Assembly: GCA_019155185.1 (NCBI GenBank)
Contig: CM032816.1
Span: forward strand, 4,989,010 to 5,053,009
DNA: 64,000 nt
Source: Beaufortia kweichowensis
Lineage: Eukaryota; Chordata; Actinopteri; Cypriniformes; Gastromyzontidae
Reading direction: 5' to 3'
Made by a program: the position numbers and the translations under genes. Below are positions 35,636 through 47,945 of this stretch, one piece after another; the stretch's first letter is position 1; each line of letters opens with the position of its first letter. The notes beneath the pieces are model-generated. The model was not told the DNA's origin. It worked only from the letters and a program-made list of their open reading frames with translations, and ran no database searches.

Positions 35636-37418
35636 CCTGAATCAAAATGGGGGAACAAGATCAGGAAGTAAAACTTAAACTCACCCCATAAGCATTTACA
35701 CCATCGCTCAATATAGGACGAGTTAACCATTTTAATTCAAGTTACTGGCTACAAGCTACTGTATTTTCACGCCCAACTTTTTTCTAAATGTGTGATATGT
35801 GCTCATTTTAATACAAGCGAGTAAGTTGCTCTTAAGTGGCTCTTACCTGTGAGGAGAGGATTGGGCTGAAGTCAAACTGAAGCGTTGGGGTACAGTAATG
35901 GCCTGAGGTTTAAGTTCCTCCGCAGTAGTGACAGATCCAGCAGAAAAGGACTGAGGCCAGTGCCAGACACTTCTTTGGCAGTCCTTCTCTGCTTGACTTG
36001 GCTCCGTGGACTCCGTGCGATCACAGCCAACAAGACGGTTAAAAAAAGCCCCTGCGCGGAAATGCGTTCTGCAGAGGCTGTCAACGTGTCTGCACAGCTC
36101 CTAACTCTATATAGTGCTGAAATCATCAGCCGGTTGTTGCATCATCATTGTAGAAATGACGACATAACATCAGCATCACATTCTGTGGTAGTTTTCATTT
36201 CATCTCTTCTTATACGTTTGTATTTCACATTTTATAGGAAGCAAGATGAGCTTCCTAGATGATCTGCTGCAAAGTCATATTTCTATTTTTGAAGATATAT
36301 TTCTTTATCTCTAGAAGCATCATAACTTGGCCTTCAGAAGCTTTCATCTACAATCCAGATTTCTTGTAGACAAAAGACATGTTACAGATTGTGATATAAC
36401 ATTTCCACTATAATGTGGGTGTCATGTTAAAAGCGTCTCTATGGAGCTACATGGATGTTTCACGATGAAAACCGTTTATCTTTAGAGTATGTTGCGGGTA
36501 CCAGATTGCCAATAAGGAAAAAGAAACCGCGAGGCAAAGCGTCAAACAGGGAGATGTGCGATTAAATCATATACATCCACACCAAAACCACATTCTTGTT
36601 AGATGTATTTACACTTGTGCTTCAATTTCCAAATCATTTATTTTCTCTGTGTAAAAGCCTGTTCAAAAACGATAACTATACATTTTAAAAATGATACCAA
36701 ATTAAGAAAATAGAGGAGCACACAAACATCACAGCTATATTGAAAATTATACAGTGGAACAATATCATTGGTATCACTTTCAGAGCGATTTTATTTTTTC
36801 CAGATGATGAATGATAAAACATTAAAGGGCTCTTGCATTTAAAATGTAAAAGTTAAGAGCTCCAGCTTAAAATAAACATAACGTTATCATTAGTGTGGAC
36901 GCTAATAAAATTAATAAAATTACGTTTTAGTTTGGTCATTTTTGGTGTAAATGGGCCTTAAGACTTGTTTTCAGAGACTGTATCTTGAACTTAATTTCCT
37001 TTTCTTATCCCGTTGACAGTTTTATAAACCTCGCTAGGTTTGATTCAATTCATGCTTAAAAGCAATTCATGCTTTATTTTTTTTTCCAAATTATAAAATG
37101 AACACGCTCAAGATTTGGGCCTGTTCTTAAAATCAGCTAAAAAAATTAAATGCTGATAACACTGTTTATACACATAAGATATGTGTTCAAACACGTTGGA
37201 ATAGTGTAGATAATCAAAAAATGACATGCAGTTTAAAAAGCACTGTGATTCATATGTGTTCTCATTAGTGGCAAAAACTTTTATTGTAGTGCTTATGTGG
37301 GGATTTGGCTGTCTGTGGCATGAATAAAATGTGCTTAAAAAGACAGCTAAAGGAGCTGGATGTAAAAGCTGAATGCGATGACATCATCGCATGTTCTCAG
37401 ATCACAAATATGTGACTG
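35636..37418. other. Gene-free stretch
   Basis: GC-balanced at 35830-36080. There, the minus strand has a consensus donor (CACAG|GTAAGAG, exon side at 35847), preceded by only 21 open codons. The remainder (36150-37418) is AT-rich with no structure beyond chance. Confidence 0.4.
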
Positions 37419-37426
37419 TATACACT

Positions 37427-38117
37427 CAGACCCGGCTCCAGACACAAATTCACGGACGGGCATTTCATTTTTTCAGGGGGGCACAAATGAGATCAAATGA
37501 GATGCATTCTCTGTAAAGCTGCTTTAAAGCGATATGTATCGTGAAAAGCGCTATACAAATGAATGTGAATTGAATTGAATTGAATGAACTCAGTTAACAT
37601 ACTGCGGTAAAAATAAAAAAAATGTGGAGTTTTTATAACATGATACCATCACGATTGAAAATGTGACACTCATTTCATATGACAGTTCAAACAAGTAATT
37701 AATATTAAGTCACTTACATTTTAGATGCAATATTGACTGTTTTTGTTGTTTCAGCAGCGAAAAATAGTTCAAAGCTCACAGCAGAACTATAACGCGTCAG
37801 TCTCACAGCAGCACTCCGGCGCGCTCACTATCGACAAACCAATCAAATACGTTTAAAAAATTTTTTTTTAAATCAGACCAAACCCATTTTATTTTTATTC
37901 ATGTGTTATGTATATACAAAACGATAACTTTTGATAACAGCAGCCTATTGATAAAAAATAAATAAAAATATATTGTGCAAACAAGCAAGGACTGGTGGTT
38001 GGTTTGACGTGGAGCTGGTGAACAGGTGAAGGGAGACAGCAGGCTCGTCCAGGGCGGGCACTAGTGACCCACAGGGCGGGCCAGGCCCCCCAATGCTCGC
38101 CCCTGGCGCCGGGACTG
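37427..38117. mobile_element. hAT-like non-autonomous element with perfect 8-bp target duplication
   Basis: The left terminus CAGACCCGGCTCCAG (37427-) is inverted at the right terminus CTGGCGCCGGGACTG (to 38117). The element is flanked by identical 8-bp copies of TATACACT (37419-37426 and 38118-38125). CAG...CTG ends with an 8-bp target duplication are a hallmark of the hAT superfamily. The 691-bp body has no transposase frame. A LINE-type 3' tail is inserted near the left end (37501-37590). Orientation cannot be assigned. Confidence 0.85.
37501..37590 (+). mobile_element. LINE/SINE 3' tail nested in the hAT-like element
   Basis: GTAAAGCTGCTTTAAAGCGA then GTGAAAAGCGCTATACAAAT and a GAATT repeat tail (ATTGAATTGAATTGAATGA). 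The AAAAGCGCTATACAAAT motif is the 3' tail shared by L2/CR1-type LINEs and their SINEs in fish, and the short tandem tail fits that mode of insertion. Only the 3' end (about 90 bp) is present, as in a severe 5' truncation. Confidence 0.7.
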
Positions 38118-38125
38118 TATACACT

Positions 38126-38969
38126 GTGAGTGGATGGTTTGCCCATCACAAGTATGTGATGCTTTAGCGGCTAATGGATGATTTAATATTTTTGCTAGAA
38201 AACAAAACAATATTTAGACCCTAAAAAAAAACAAGCACCACGATCACGTCTTGAATACAAACACAAGATCTCATTTTCCCTCTTGTATACACAAGAACAA
38301 AATGATATGTTTAAACCAAAACAATATTGCTCATGATGTACGCTGCAATCGTACCTGTCTCAGTGTTATAAATCACTCAGGAAATGATTCTAAGGTTTCT
38401 CCCTGTAGTGGTGTAATTCATATCGCTCCGTAACAACATCCTGTCACTGCTCATATTGAGTCTGGTGATTGATAATCTGGCTCAGTTTGTGCGCTCATAC
38501 AAGCGAGTCATGATCTAGATATTGCAGTTTGCGAGACTGTTTGGGCCATTAAGATTATTACATAATTGATATATTTCACCCGCCGGCATGTTATAATGTG
38601 AAATGTGTGATCGAGTGTTGCTTTCATACGAGCTGCCGGAGATTTACGTAAAAGTGTAATACAACTGGAACCCACCGAAGTGAAAACTTTGCCATTGGAG
38701 TTTATGTACGTCTATTGCTTATGCGCAGGGGTAGCATGTGTATTTGCATATTAACAGTGGTCCCAAAGTGGATTGGACAAGTTTCAGTCTTTGATTCTGA
38801 TTGGTCAGTAGATGTGTTTTATTCATGATAAAGCACAGCTATGAGCGCTTCACCCAACGATTCTGTGTATCCCCGCACAGCACCTTTAGCAACATTAACA
38901 TATATCACAGTCACTCAGGGACTGTTTTAGTGATTTTTACTTATGCATATTTTTAAGCTTTAATATTTG
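38126..38969. other. Gene-free stretch between two hAT-like elements
   Basis: No exon. Bases 38430-38760 are AT-rich with mixed homeodomain-like cores (TTAAGATTATTACATAATTG). No repeat was identified. Confidence 0.4.
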
Positions 38970-39665
38970 TATTGTGTGCCCCCCGAGTCATTTGATTTTG
39001 AGTATCTGCCGATACTGAGTCCCGATCCGATACTTCTATAATACATAAAAAAAGAATAAAGAAGAGCGAAGAAACAGATCCAGGATGTTCCTTATTTTTT
39101 ATTTAATTCACCTTATTTTAACATTCAACAACACTGTTAACAAACAGAGCACTTCTGTGAGGTAGCTTGAACAATCAAGTAATAAATAACATCAATTCTT
39201 CACTTTTGGACTTTAGTGCAACAGTAAATATAAGAAAGTCTAATATAAAAACAAATAGCACCTCAACTTAAAATACCCGGCAGGCATGTAAACAAATAAA
39301 AAAATAAAAGTGCCACAGTGTTTGCAAAGCCAGTAATGTGCTTTTAGGAACTGCACTCCTAACTCTTACTGCGCACGCGTTGCTGTTTCTGTGTGAGTCA
39401 AGAGGTCTAAAACTCTGTGCCACCGCATAACTATAGATGTGTTCAAAATAATGAGAATATGTCGGAGCCTGTGGCTGAGTGGCCAGCGCTCCAGACGCAT
39501 ATACAGCGCAACTAAACCCGGCGATAGATTGAATCCTCGGCTCTGGCATCCTTTCCTATAAAAAGTAATGAGAATATATATACATATATATCCGAGTCCT
39601 GATCGGGAGGTAACGTCCGATTCCGATCGAGTCTGAAACCACGTGATCGGATCGGGACATCCCTA
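38970..39665. mobile_element. hAT-like element, GATCGGGACATCCCTA end
   Basis: The right terminus GGATCGGGACATCCCTA (to 39665) is a known type of fish hAT end (TAGGGATGTCCCGATC on the other strand). On the left, CCGAGTCATTTGATTTTGAG and ACTGAGTCCCGATCCGATAC match the subterminal region of the same type, but the outer left terminus is missing. I could not find a matching target duplication. The interior is AT-rich without a transposase frame. A SINE with its own target duplication is inserted at 39461-39565. Confidence 0.7.
39461..39565 (+). mobile_element. tRNA-derived SINE with 12-bp target duplication
   Basis: A 105-bp insert flanked by identical copies of TAATGAGAATAT (39449-39460 and 39566-39577). 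The body has a pol III A-box-like TGGCTGAGTGGCC (39472-39484) and a B-box-like GATTGAATCC (about 39526-39535). A possible acceptor stem pairs GGAGCC (39464-39469) with GGCTCT. The spacing between boxes fits a class II (Ser/Leu-type) tRNA ancestor. A short A-rich tail (ATAAAAAG) follows. It lies inside the hAT-like element, so it inserted later. Confidence 0.75.
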
Positions 39666-42600
39666 GTGGTAACCGTTTAATAAAGCAATAATGTATGCTT
39701 ATTCGATCATACGTGCACACAGAAGACCGTAGAGTCTAAAGTTAAAATAGTAAGCGGCCCCTCGGATGGCCGGTAGCAGATGGAAGTTGAGAGAATGAAA
39801 TGATGCAGGAGTTGTTGTGTGCAGTCAGGTGCCAGAGCTGGACTCTGAGGAGCTGGAAAGAGCAGCTCAGATCTGATGTAAGGAGACAGCTGCTTCACTG
39901 CTCCCACAACACTCTCTGCAAGGTCACTTTGTGCAGGACCACCATCTCCGGGGATGTGGGTAGAACATGACACTTATCAAAGATAGGGATTTACCTGAAT
40001 ATAGTCTGATCTATAAATGAGATCCCACAGGGACCTCTTTACGTTTGTACTGGTTTTTCTCACTTTGTGTTAGGGTATATCCTCACGCATATATTTTCAT
40101 AACAAGCCGCCTATAGAGGCTGTATTTTAAGACAGTCAAGAGCAAATTTTGTTTGTAAGTTCATTTAAAACTTTGGAAACGCTTATTCACTGTTGTTCCA
40201 CATTTTAGAATAGTAGTAAACTCATCAAAACCATGAAGCAACTCAATTGTAACTGTGGGAATTATGTTCCAAAATAAATGAACACTATGTTAGATTTGAT
40301 CATCAATAAAAGTAGTCACCCTTCTTTTTAGAATTTACAAAATCATACTTTTGGCATTTTATAATTCAGCTTCTTTAGGTCTCAACCTGAGAAGTTTTTT
40401 TTAAACAGCACTGAAGACATTTCTATCTATGCTGATCTCCTATCGACTGCTTTTATTCAGTATTTACTCCAAGTAATCCATTTCAATCATTTCTAAATAA
40501 AAATCTAGTTTTCTGATCAAAGAAAATAAGTTTTCAAACATTGAAATATACACCTACACCTATAAGATATTGATAAACATTTTTGTCAGTTGTTACTAAA
40601 AAGTATCAAAAAATGTATTTTTAACATAACGTTTTTAACATAACGTATCTTTTACATTGCCAGTGTGCTTCGTGTAGCGGTTTTGAGGACTGTTAGTATA
40701 CAACTTTAAAGGGACTTCAAAGTTTCTTTTTTCCTACCCGCCCAAGCCATTAACATCTGTAGAAAACATAAATTTTCCCCCGTACTCTACAAACACGCTT
40801 CGGCGCAAGTTCAAAAAAGTTTCCCAGACATCGTCTGTCCTTCCTTTAAAGTATCCCATTGTACTAGTGGATTTTTCTCTTTATGCACGGGCTGAGCGGC
40901 GCGATTCTCTCGTTAATAAATCATGCCAGATGAGTTTATCATGGAGATAAAGGAACTCCGCTGGGCAACGTTGGCTTTCTGGGCGCCGCTACAATAAATG
41001 ATGAAATGCCACTGTCACATACATCACATTTATACAGCTAACTTTTTAGCTTTCCTGCCGTCAATAGAGAAGAGCGAAAGGCTTGTTTATGGGTTTTTGG
41101 CATGTAGCGGAAAAAAGCAAGTGGAAAGGAAGACGTTAGTCAATAACCTTTAAGACTGTCAGATTCTCTAACCTTTACAGTAAGATGAAAACAACTTTCA
41201 GAGGAGGATGGACACATCTGAAGTTATACAAAGGCACTGATTCTTTTATGCATTATTTTGCATGTGTTGTGACAGTTGACACGTAGTTTTTCACACCTTA
41301 TTGTTTTTGTTGTTTTAGTGGGTGTAATTGCAGTCGTTAACGTATTAGCATTTCTTGGTTGCTGTTCATCTGTCCTATAATTAAAATGATCTGTTTTTTC
41401 TTTAACTGTGTGCAGTTTTAGAAAAACAATCCTCTCACAAAAAAGACTTTCCTTTTTTTTTAGTAGGTACTGTAAATTGGTCATGATAATATTGTCCAAC
41501 AGTGTATTTACAGTACATGCATCACATGAGAATTTCCTTTTTTCCTTTGAAAGTTCAGCAGCATGTATTATATCAGAAATTCCCTGTTTTACTTCGATTT
41601 TATTATTATATATCATTATTCTTCACGCATCACTTGTTTTTTACAGCCAACCAATGGACAGTCATAAAGCAAATATTGAATTAACTCATTGTTTGCATTC
41701 TTCTTTTTTTTTAAAAGTCATATTTTAGTATTGAAAGTCTCGAACATAAAAACAGTATTCCAACACGGACCATAAAACATCCAAGACGGTGTCAGTGTGG
41801 TTTTATGTAACAAAATTAAAAAGTTTAAATCAACTTCTCTGATGTTAAAAGTTGAAGAAACGCTCAATTACTGTAATGAATTAGAGCTTTTAGAGCTAAT
41901 TCGTTAACTATATTAATCTTGGTAATAAAATAATTTATTAAAACACAAAATCAGGGAGTTTTCAGCGATCTGTTTGAACTGAGGGTTCGTGGTATAATTG
42001 CTGCCCGAAACAAAGACGTTAGCTCTGTGTCTTCCTAACTCTTAAGAATGACTTTGAAGCGAGAAACTCGCACCATCGCTCTCTGTGCCTCGACTGTGTT
42101 TCAGGGAATATGGAGTCAGTAATGGGGATCTCAACTAATGACTTGGGAGAACAAAACCTGGTCTCTTAACATCAAGAGCCTTATTATTTTTAGCTCTGGC
42201 CGATGCTAAGCTTATCCCTATTACAGGGACCATTCTTTGTGCTATCAGATGTGGAAATTAAAGTGAAATGACTTAAGGGGACGATTGGCCATACTGCAAG
42301 TAGGCTAGTCTGCCCTTCAATAAGGCTCAATTTGACATAAACGTATGTGCTAACCTTGCCGTTTCCTTCAAGATCTTTGATCTTCGATCAAGGAGGGGCT
42401 GCATGTGTGCTGATTTCTCTCGTATGAAATGTTTTACACAATTTGTCTCTTAAATGTGGAACGTTTAAGACTCTTAAAGTAAAATATTTTGATAAAACTA
42501 ATATTTTTAGTTAATTTAGTAAACGCATCTCAATAGGTTTTCACACGAACAGATGTTACTAGGTAACTTGTCTTTGTGGGTAGTTAACAGTTTTAGCCTT

Positions 42601-43683
42601 AACAGTTTTATATAAGTGTAAGACGTCTTGGTCTAAAGCTTCTGCCTGGTGGTTATTTACAAATAAAGTATTTTTGAGTCCTAATTTTGATGTATTTATA
42701 TTATTTATGTAATTCGTATTTGTTGTTTGTATCATAACGCAGTGATGACATCACCAGTTTAAATGCATCGCTGTAGTACTTCAACAGTTTGTTTATTTAT
42801 TGGACTGTAGTCGGCGATGGTAGACCGCGCTGGCAGCGTTAGCGATGTTGACCACTATCTGAGTGCTTTTACAAGCTGATGCCAAAGTTTTCTTTGAGTG
42901 ACTGAGAAAAGGGTGAAGATCAATGGCTGTCAGTGCAGGAGGACTCTGGTTTCTCCTAGACAGATGACTGCACGACACAAGAAGGCTCTCTCCTTGTCTG
43001 GAGACGGGCAGATGAGAGTTGACAGGACTTGCAGGTGCTCTTCGGAGAATATGTTGACCATACAAAGGCTTATGACATCATGCATTTGCAGTATTAAGTA
43101 AATTGTTGTTTGTCTTAACTGCCGTCTGGTTTACATACACTTAAGCTGAGTAAGCAAGTTAACAACTGCTGTGACCAATTTAATTATGAGTGAGTCTTAA
43201 TCTGAGTCTTCAATTAGAAAGAAGTTTTCTTTCTAAGTTTCTCTTTTTAAAGTATTGATGTAAATGAGTCATTTGTTTACAATCTTGCAGTTTAGTAAAT
43301 GCTGTTTGTTTTGTAAGGAACATTTAGTTTTATTTAGTTTTTCACTATACTGATAGCTCAGATGTTAATATTTGTTTTTTATGTGAGGTCCCTCTTAAAG
43401 TTTTTAAAGCATTTAAATTGTGATTTTTTTTTCATAGTCAGATAAAGTGCTGTTTTCAGAATTGTCACAGTCCATATTCCTCATAAATGGATACTTGAAA
43501 ATAAAATTTATAACTATTTAATTTTCTTGAAAGAGTCATCTCTTCTCTATTTGTTGGGTATTATTGCTTCTGGTTTGTGCATTGTAATTCACAGAAATCC
43601 TACAAAGTATGTTGCCTCTCAAATCCTTTTTCGTCACATCCATAATGCGTGTATATTTCTTTTTTTCTTTAATGGGTAACTTG
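39666..43683. other. Gene-free stretch
   Basis: Two GC-balanced islands (39740-39960 and 40850-41010) flank a long AT-rich part. The second contains CGTTAATAAATCATG and AATAAATGATGAAATG and could be conserved regulatory DNA. A direct duplication TTTTTAACATAACG lies at about 40616-40643. A GGTTTACATACACTTAAGC word (about 43128-43147) resembles a Tc1-type end, but no partner was seen. Confidence 0.4.
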
Positions 43684-44003
43684 TAGGGGTGGGAGAAAAA
43701 ATCGATGCATCGATGCATCGGGATTCTTTCTCTAACGATTCTGAATCGATTCTCAAAGATTCAGAATCGATTCTATGTCAGAACTTGTTCATCCTGAATA
43801 TAACTTTGTTAAAGTAAAAGCAATAAAATTAAACTTCAAGATGGGAATACTGTCAAAGAGATTCTAACTATAAACAAAAAGCATAAAAACTCTTTATTTA
43901 TTTAAAATGCAAATTTATCATATTTGCAAAAATTGTATGAAGAATCGTTTTGGAATCGGATCGTGAGTCCCAGAATCGGATCGGATCGCGTAGTACCTAA
44001 AGA
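43684..44003. mobile_element. hAT-like element, TAGGGGTGGGAGAAAAAATCGAT end
   Basis: The left terminus TAGGGGTGGGAGAAAAAATC (43684-) is followed by alternating GAATCGATTC/GATTCAGAATC words that can fold on themselves. On the right side, GAATCGGATCGTGAGTCCCAG and TCGGATCGCG are the matching subterminal type. The outer right terminus is degraded, so no target duplication can be shown. About 320 bp, non-coding. Confidence 0.65.
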
Positions 44004-44816
44004 TGAAAGGTTACTCCTATGTTAGCCTTAAAATCTGTCATAAAGTTAAGCTTTCCTGTTCGCTTCTCCTTCCAGTAACCAGATGCAATGCGAGAACACA
44101 GGGGAGAGGAGCAGAGAACAGGAGACCTCCAGACACTCGCCCAGAAAGCTTTGGGATATATTTAGTCAAATGTTTATGATGCCAAAGACCAGGGCTGGCT
44201 TCTCATTAACCAAAAAAACAGGCGCAGAAGTCGGGGCTGCGTTAATCTTTTGGGTTCTCTTTCAAACACTTCCCATATTTATCCCCATCAAGCCACCGTG
44301 GCTGCATGCTCCCCCCTGTGCATTCTGGGAAAAAATGTGCTTAGTTAAACGCCACCAAATAAATGCAAAAATGTGCGGGAAACTTGACGAGATCAAACGC
44401 GAGGGGCGGATGTTGAGATGCTGGCCGGTGTTCTGAGCCTTGCATAATTCATGCTCTCTAAAGCGGGTCTTCTTTAATGAGGGACCGATGGCTGTTTTTA
44501 GATGTTCAGATGTCGCTGGAAGAGCGCGATCTGACCCAGTCTGGAGCTGTGGAACTTGGGATGCTCCACGTTTTTAGATTTGAGAGGGAGTCACCATGAG
44601 ATCTAGGGCTGGTGACTGAAATTAGAGGGATTGCTTTATTTGTTTTAGTGTAATCACTCAATTATTTAGCAGCCAGTAATCACAGCCAAATTACAAACTT
44701 CATTCCAGTCCAGTGAGGAAAATTGCATTACATCATTGTGTCCCGCATCTGGTTTAGGTTTTGGTTTTTGGTTTATTTGCATTATTTTTTTAGGTTTTGG
44801 TTTTCACCATTTCCAT
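44004..44816. other. Gene-free stretch
   Basis: GC-balanced from 44050 to 44600. A 117-codon frame at 44083-44436 follows an acceptor-like CTTCTCCTTCCAG (to 44075) but has no donor, no codon bias and no recognisable domain. It could be conserved non-coding DNA. Confidence 0.4.
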
Positions 44817-45018
44817 TAAAGCTATAGTCTAAAAAAATCATCATCCTTGTGTCATTTTAAACCTGTGTTCTGAAGAACACAAAAGAAGATATTTAGAAGA
44901 ATGTTAGTGACCAAACGTTGACCCCCATTGACTGTCATTCTATGAACACAAAACCCATTTCTCAAGATATCTTCTTTTGGATTTCACAGAAGAAAAGTCA
45001 GGTGAACTGTGCCTTTAA
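44817..45018. mobile_element. TTAA-type foldback element, copy 7
   Basis: Starts TTAAAGCTATAGTCTAAAAA and ends GGTGAACTGTGCCTTTAA, with TTAA at both edges. The interior has AACACAAAAGAAGATATTTA and its inverse AAGATATCTTCTTTTGG, plus GACCCCCATTGACTGTCATT at the fold. About 200 bp. Confidence 0.75.
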
Positions 45019-46509
45019 CCAACTCTCTTTATCGCAGTAATTGAAACTGAGCAAAACGTTTACAGAACCGTCAGGTCTTAATTACAGGCTCTAGTAAGGA
45101 TAGCGCCAGTCTTTACCGAGGCGTAGTTTATCCACTCCTTAACATTCGTCTCGAATAGCTGCTTTATTTTCTTTCTAATTCTCTCTTTCTCTCTCATCAT
45201 GCCGAGCCGCTGCCTGACTCAGAGCAATACTGTTGGCTTTTATAATCATCCACTGCAACAAAATACGGATTATCACTCCAGGAGGGGCCGTTTTCAGAGT
45301 GAGAGCTCGGGCGTACCCTCACATGCTATTAATGCCAAAACATCCTTCTGTACAGCGGTGCAGGGCTCCTTAACCACGTTGTCTTCATTTCCCTCTCAGA
45401 CCTGGGTAATAGAACAAATTCACACCAAAGGGCCTCAATTAGAGACCGCAAAAGCTGGTGTAATTGGAGGCTTCGATAGCCTAAAGCCCCTGTTAATGCT
45501 TTAAAAAGACGTGTTAAGATGTAGCCGTGCTGTGTGGGGGAGACGAGGGAAGCAGACATACAGTAAAGACCACAGATAGAACCTCATTTGTGGAGGAACT
45601 TCGACCGTATTCTCAGATAAGCATCCTAAAGGGAAAGTTTTTGGAATTTGGAATCTCGTTTCGGTGTGGTACAATAAACAACACACTGAATTAATTTCAC
45701 CAAAACTGGACATTAAAAACACGACTGAATGTGATTATTCACATTAAGATTGTGGTTGAGTTGTGACTTGAAGATTTCTAAAATTGTACTGTTTTCCATG
45801 ATATTGACGATAAATGCGATAACTTGCTACAGCAAATAATGTGATTTACTAAATTGCTTTAAGTTCGTAAAATCAATTATATTATATAAGTATATTAAAA
45901 TATATTTACAATCCGAAAAAAATATATAATTAACATACAAGGGGTGTAAAGATATACTGATTTATCCTATAATGCGATACAGAAAATTAAGATTGATGAT
46001 TGGTAGCTTACTTTTATGGTAAAATTAAGTTATTTTTCAGTGGCGATGTTTTCCATTTTTATCCATTTACATAGAGAAGGTTCAATTAAACCTTAAATTG
46101 TGTTGTACTTTTTTTTGTAAAGTAGTATTCGTAAACCCATCATCTTGTGAGCTAAGCGTATTGTTACACCCCAACAACGGTTTCAATTTTTTTCTGATTA
46201 ATCATCTTCCAGACATCAAAGCATGTGCGTGTACTTACACTTAAACATTTCAAGTCACTCTGCTTAAATATCTGATGTAAAACTTTGACTATACATAACT
46301 TAGTTCTTTAAATCATTCAGCTACTGCAAACCATTGTGATATGCACATTTGCGATGTTGCAATAATTTTGATATATTATGTAGCACTAGTCTGAACGTCC
46401 CATTAAAAGTACATTACATTAATACTTGAGGCTGTGAGCTATTAGCTTTCTGAACCGATGCTCAGAACATCATCAGAACCCCTTTCTTCATAAGATTCCA
46501 CCTCTGCAG
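45019..46509. other. Gene-free stretch
   Basis: Bases 45060-45500 are GC-balanced with CTCCTTAACATT, TTAATGCC and CAATTAGAGACCG words and may be conserved. 45720-46420 is AT-rich. The pyrimidine-rich TTCTTCATAAGATTCCACCTCTGCAG just before 46510 is the acceptor of the next entry. Confidence 0.4.
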
Positions 46510-46615
46510 ACAGGAAGCTGATCTAAGCGGCCTATACGAACCCCCGTACAACAAGAACATCAAACAGAAGTGCATCAGCGTTGACTTCTGTAAGCTCTCC
46601 CCCAGCGTGGGATAG
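46510..46615 (+). CDS. Candidate coding exon, unrecognised protein
   Basis: A clear acceptor (TTCCACCTCTGCAG) ends at 46509. From there one frame (phase 2, one base completing the previous codon) reads 34 codons, QEADLSGLYEPPYNK followed by a Lys/Cys-rich NIKQKCISVDFC stretch, and stops at TAG 46613-46615. Codon choice is strongly gene-like (TAC AAC AAG AAC ATC AAA CAG AAG TGC ATC), unlike the AT-rich flanks, and the other two frames stop early. It could be a terminal exon. Alternatively, a GTAAGC at 46590-46595 (TTCT|GTAAGC) could serve as donor. Phase 2 does not match the 11782 exon directly, so an intermediate exon would be needed if they belong together. No domain is recognised. Confidence 0.35.
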
Positions 46616-47945
46616 AAAGGATACGGCTGATCTCAAAACCTTCTTCTAATGTGCTGCCAAAAGTAGATGTCTTTTTATTCAAGCGACACTGGCGTTCTAT
46701 AGAAGCAAACGACAAAAATAGCCTATGTGTGTTTATAAAACATTTTTTTCTCGCGAGTCATCCATTAATTAGCCGGTAGAAACTGCTAATTACATGAGAC
46801 TCTCGATTGAAGGTGTGAGGTGACGGTGCACGATCGTCCTCCGTTACTTCATCCACAGGGCTGAGCTCTCAGGGAAAAAAAACACACTTCAGAATCGTTC
46901 TGCTGCGTTGTGACAGCGGTGGAAACGAATGCCAGCTTCGAGTGTTACCTAATAACTCCTAATGTCCCGTGTAATTACCGCCTCTGATATTTAACATACA
47001 GCCCATATGTCAAGGTGAAACAGCGCTGGGCATCATTTAACACGTTAAAGATGACTGAAGTTGAATTAAATGTGCTAGTCTGTATTTATTTGAGTAGCAC
47101 TAAAGCGTCGTATCCAATCTAAATGCTGTTTTTTTCTTTGCTCTTGTTCCCATGGTTCACATGTGATCTCTGTCCAAGCCCCACTTGCCTTGGGTCAGGC
47201 ACATAGTAGGCCGTGAGCGTGTCTTTTGAGAAACCAGAAGCTGCTGTTGCCTCCGTGTGGATCAGAGGTCAATCTGCTGGAAGCTTGAGTAATGTTTCAG
47301 AGAAGCATGTCCTGTGGTGCTTATCACCTTTGGCACCTCGTCTGGCTTCCTCCGGTTGCATTGTCAAAGGATTGAAAGCAATACTTAAGCTTCACCGGTT
47401 ACTGATGCTGTTATGTTTCTATGCTTTGCTTTGCTTTGTTTGAGGTAGGATGATGGCACCAAACCTTTCTGTTTCGTTGTCTTTAGTATTGTATTGAAAT
47501 CCCGTCAGCGCTTCGTGTTTCATTTACATTTCAGAGTGATTAGCACGCTGAGACTCTTGAAGTGCCGCTCTTGAAGCTTAAGAATCCGTGGAGTGGTGAG
47601 CCCTTTAAATCAAAACCATTTCTTTCACTCTCGCTCTGTATCACTGAGAGCGGTAATCGATTACAGCGAGCTTGTCAACAAGCTAGTCATTTTTAAATGA
47701 CAGTTGAACAAATATCAAAGCAGCACTGGACACGTAAAATGCTTGCCAACTTTGTTTATTAGATATGTTCAATGCAGTTGAGACAACGTTAACAAAACGT
47801 TGCTTGTACGTTCCAAATCAGATATGTCCTCCTTTTTACAAAACTTACAATGGAAGTAGGTGGTGGCTGTCAGAAGGCCCTTTACCACCACTGTCAAAAA
47901 TGACAGAATGAGCAGAGCTTGCATACTAAATGACATTTAAAGCCC

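Noticed and set aside
35847..36060. Minus-strand exon ending at a consensus donor CACAG|GTAAGAG
   Set aside because: In the donor-compatible frame only 21 codons are open before a stop and no good acceptor was seen; left as a chance donor.
41224..41616. 130-codon minus-strand frame
   Set aside because: AT-rich chance frame with overlapping plus-strand frames of similar length; no family likeness.
43128..43150. Tc1-type transposon end (TTTACATACACTTAAG)
   Set aside because: Only one degraded end-like word, with no partner inverted repeat or transposase remnant.
44083..44436. 117-codon frame following an acceptor-like CTTCTCCTTCCAG
   Set aside because: No donor or polyadenylation context, mixed codon use, no family likeness; possibly conserved non-coding DNA.
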